DNA of 64,000 nucleotides from UBA7330 sp043554545. GTDB taxonomy: Bacteria; Bacteroidota; Bacteroidia; Cytophagales; Cyclobacteriaceae. Below are positions 63,400 through 64,000 of the stretch, piece by piece; within the stretch, counting starts at the first letter, position 1, and every line of letters starts with the position of its first letter. Position numbers and translations under genes: made by a program. The notes under the pieces were generated by a model. The model was not told the origin of the DNA, ran no database searches, and saw nothing but the letters and a program-made list of their open reading frames with translations. The stretch is from positions 2,976,001 to 3,040,000 of the forward strand of contig CP121337.1 of NCBI GenBank assembly GCA_043554545.1, read 5' to 3'.

Positions 63400-64000
63400 C
63401 TAATCAGACTTCTCCTGGCGAGTTACAATTGGTACATACCCTACTTCCTTTCCTTGAGGAGTTGTCACAATGAGAGCATCATCAATGGCAACCAATTTTC
63501 CAAGCGATGGTGGTGCCATGTATTCTTTCTCAATTGTCCATTCCTGATGAATTTTCTCAATAAAAGATTGAAGATTCTGTTTTTCAGCTTCACTCCAGTT
63601 GAATTGTTGAAAAGACGGTTGATCTATAAAGCGATACCAATGATAGGTTACTTTTGATCCATCTTTAAGCATAGCAGTAAAAGGACCAGCGGATGGCCCT
63701 GGATTTGCCCAGGCTCCTGTAGTAGGCGAAACATAAGGATCTTCTTTGTTATATTGGAAATTTCCCTCAACAACCTCACTGCCATAACGCCAGTTTTTAA
63801 ATTCTTTTTCAGAGCTTGCTTCTGGAAATTCCTTTGCCCTTAATTCTTCTGGAACCTCAGAGGCGTTTATAGGTATATGTTTATCGCCTTCACGCTTAAA
63901 ATACTGAGGAAATTTCCCTTCAGGTGTTACTGCATTTTCCTGCCATTGTAAACCAAAAGCATTAGATGGAAATATATTCGCGCTAAAAATATTTTCAATG
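63400..64000 (-). CDS. Unrecognised protein, C-terminal part, cut by window edge
   Basis: The minus-strand frame that ends at 63400 is open to the right edge, giving about 200 codons, so the gene starts outside the window. The visible part includes NAFGLQWQENAVTPEGKFPQ, NPGPSAGPFTAMLKDGS and YHWYRFIDQPSFQQFNW, then EKIHQEW and LGKLVAIDDALIVTTPQGKE near the end. No membrane segment is seen in the part present. I do not recognise the family. Frequent aromatic residues and the WYRFIDQPS segment recall secreted or outer-membrane-associated carbohydrate proteins, but this is only an impression. A Met at 63672 is internal and not the start. Confidence 0.7.
   Translation of the reverse strand, partial: IENIFSANIFPSNAFGLQWQENAVTPEGKFPQYFKREGDKHIPINASEVPEELRAKEFPEASSEKEFKNWRYGSEVVEGNFQYNKEDPYVSPTTGAWANPGPSAGPFTAMLKDGSKVTYHWYRFIDQPSFQQFNWSEAEKQNLQSFIEKIHQEWTIEKEYMAPPSLGKLVAIDDALIVTTPQGKEVGYVPIVTRQEKSD

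Noticed and set aside
63400..63672. A complete 90-residue gene at 63400-63672
   Set aside because: The same frame is open without a stop from 63672 to the window edge and reads as continuous protein, so this Met is internal to a larger gene.
1..64000. Mobile element, phage or CRISPR content
   Set aside because: No transposase, integrase, terminal repeats, spacer arrays or tRNA-end target was seen. The locus appears built by duplication and rearrangement of PUL genes rather than by a visible mobile element.

Overview
The window comes from a Bacteroidota genome, most likely a marine member of the Cytophagales. The evidence is two SusC/SusD pairs, ECF sigma/FecR switches, promoters of the Bacteroidota type (TTTG, 19 nt, TANNTTTG), many short lipoprotein signals and AT-rich intergenic DNA. 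No rRNA or tRNA gene, CRISPR array, insertion sequence or phage gene was seen.

Layout. Positions 1-4609 are housekeeping or flank: the end of a sodium:neurotransmitter-type symporter, an AraC regulator, an iron-sulfur L-serine dehydratase and an aminopeptidase P. Positions 4741-38074 are a long minus-strand polysaccharide utilization locus (block A). In transcription order it holds an ECF sigma factor, FecR, SusC, SusD, a GH95, two sulfatases, a GH27, an interleaved run of sulfatase/GH2/sulfatase/GH2/sulfatase, a Tat-exported Gfo/Idh oxidoreductase, a DUF1080 protein, a sulfatase, a heparinase II/III-like protein, an MGH1-like glycosidase and a last sulfatase. Positions 38187-44043 are a cytosolic module: a DUF5107/TPR protein and an MFS sugar porter, with a divergent AraC regulator. 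Positions 44232-62039 are block B, also on the minus strand: Tat Gfo/Idh, DUF1080, GH95, cytosolic Gfo/Idh, ECF sigma, FecR, SusC, SusD and three sulfatases. Positions 62478-64000 hold a DUF4399 lipoprotein and the 3' part of an unrecognised gene.

How the genes fit together (inference). Ten Cys-type S1 sulfatases, two GH95 enzymes, one GH27, two GH2-like enzymes and one heparinase II/III-like protein point to a heavily sulfated glycan containing alpha-L-fucose and/or L- or D-galactose, possibly with uronic acid, such as a sulfated galactofucan. No recognised endo-acting fucanase, agarase or carrageenase is present, so either the first depolymerising step is elsewhere or it is done by the less understood proteins here. 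SusC/D import oligomers, and lipoprotein sulfatases and exo-glycosidases trim them. The MFS, DUF5107 and cytosolic Gfo/Idh proteins probably handle released sugars. No formylglycine-generating enzyme or anSME is encoded in the window.

Most notable observations: (1) a 60-nt leader, 57/60 identical, lies between FecR and SusC in both blocks; its stem shows a compensatory U-A to C-G change, and each copy carries a 3-codon mini-ORF; (2) a periplasmic Gfo/Idh plus DUF1080 pair occurs in both blocks, suggesting a keto-sugar route for cleaving glycosides inside a sulfatase locus; (3) a 46-bp element, 38/46 identical, lies upstream of both the left-edge symporter and the block B sigma gene; (4) an AraC/MFS divergent promoter carries an exact 10-bp direct repeat; (5) one sulfatase has C-S-A-S-R instead of C-X-P-X-R.
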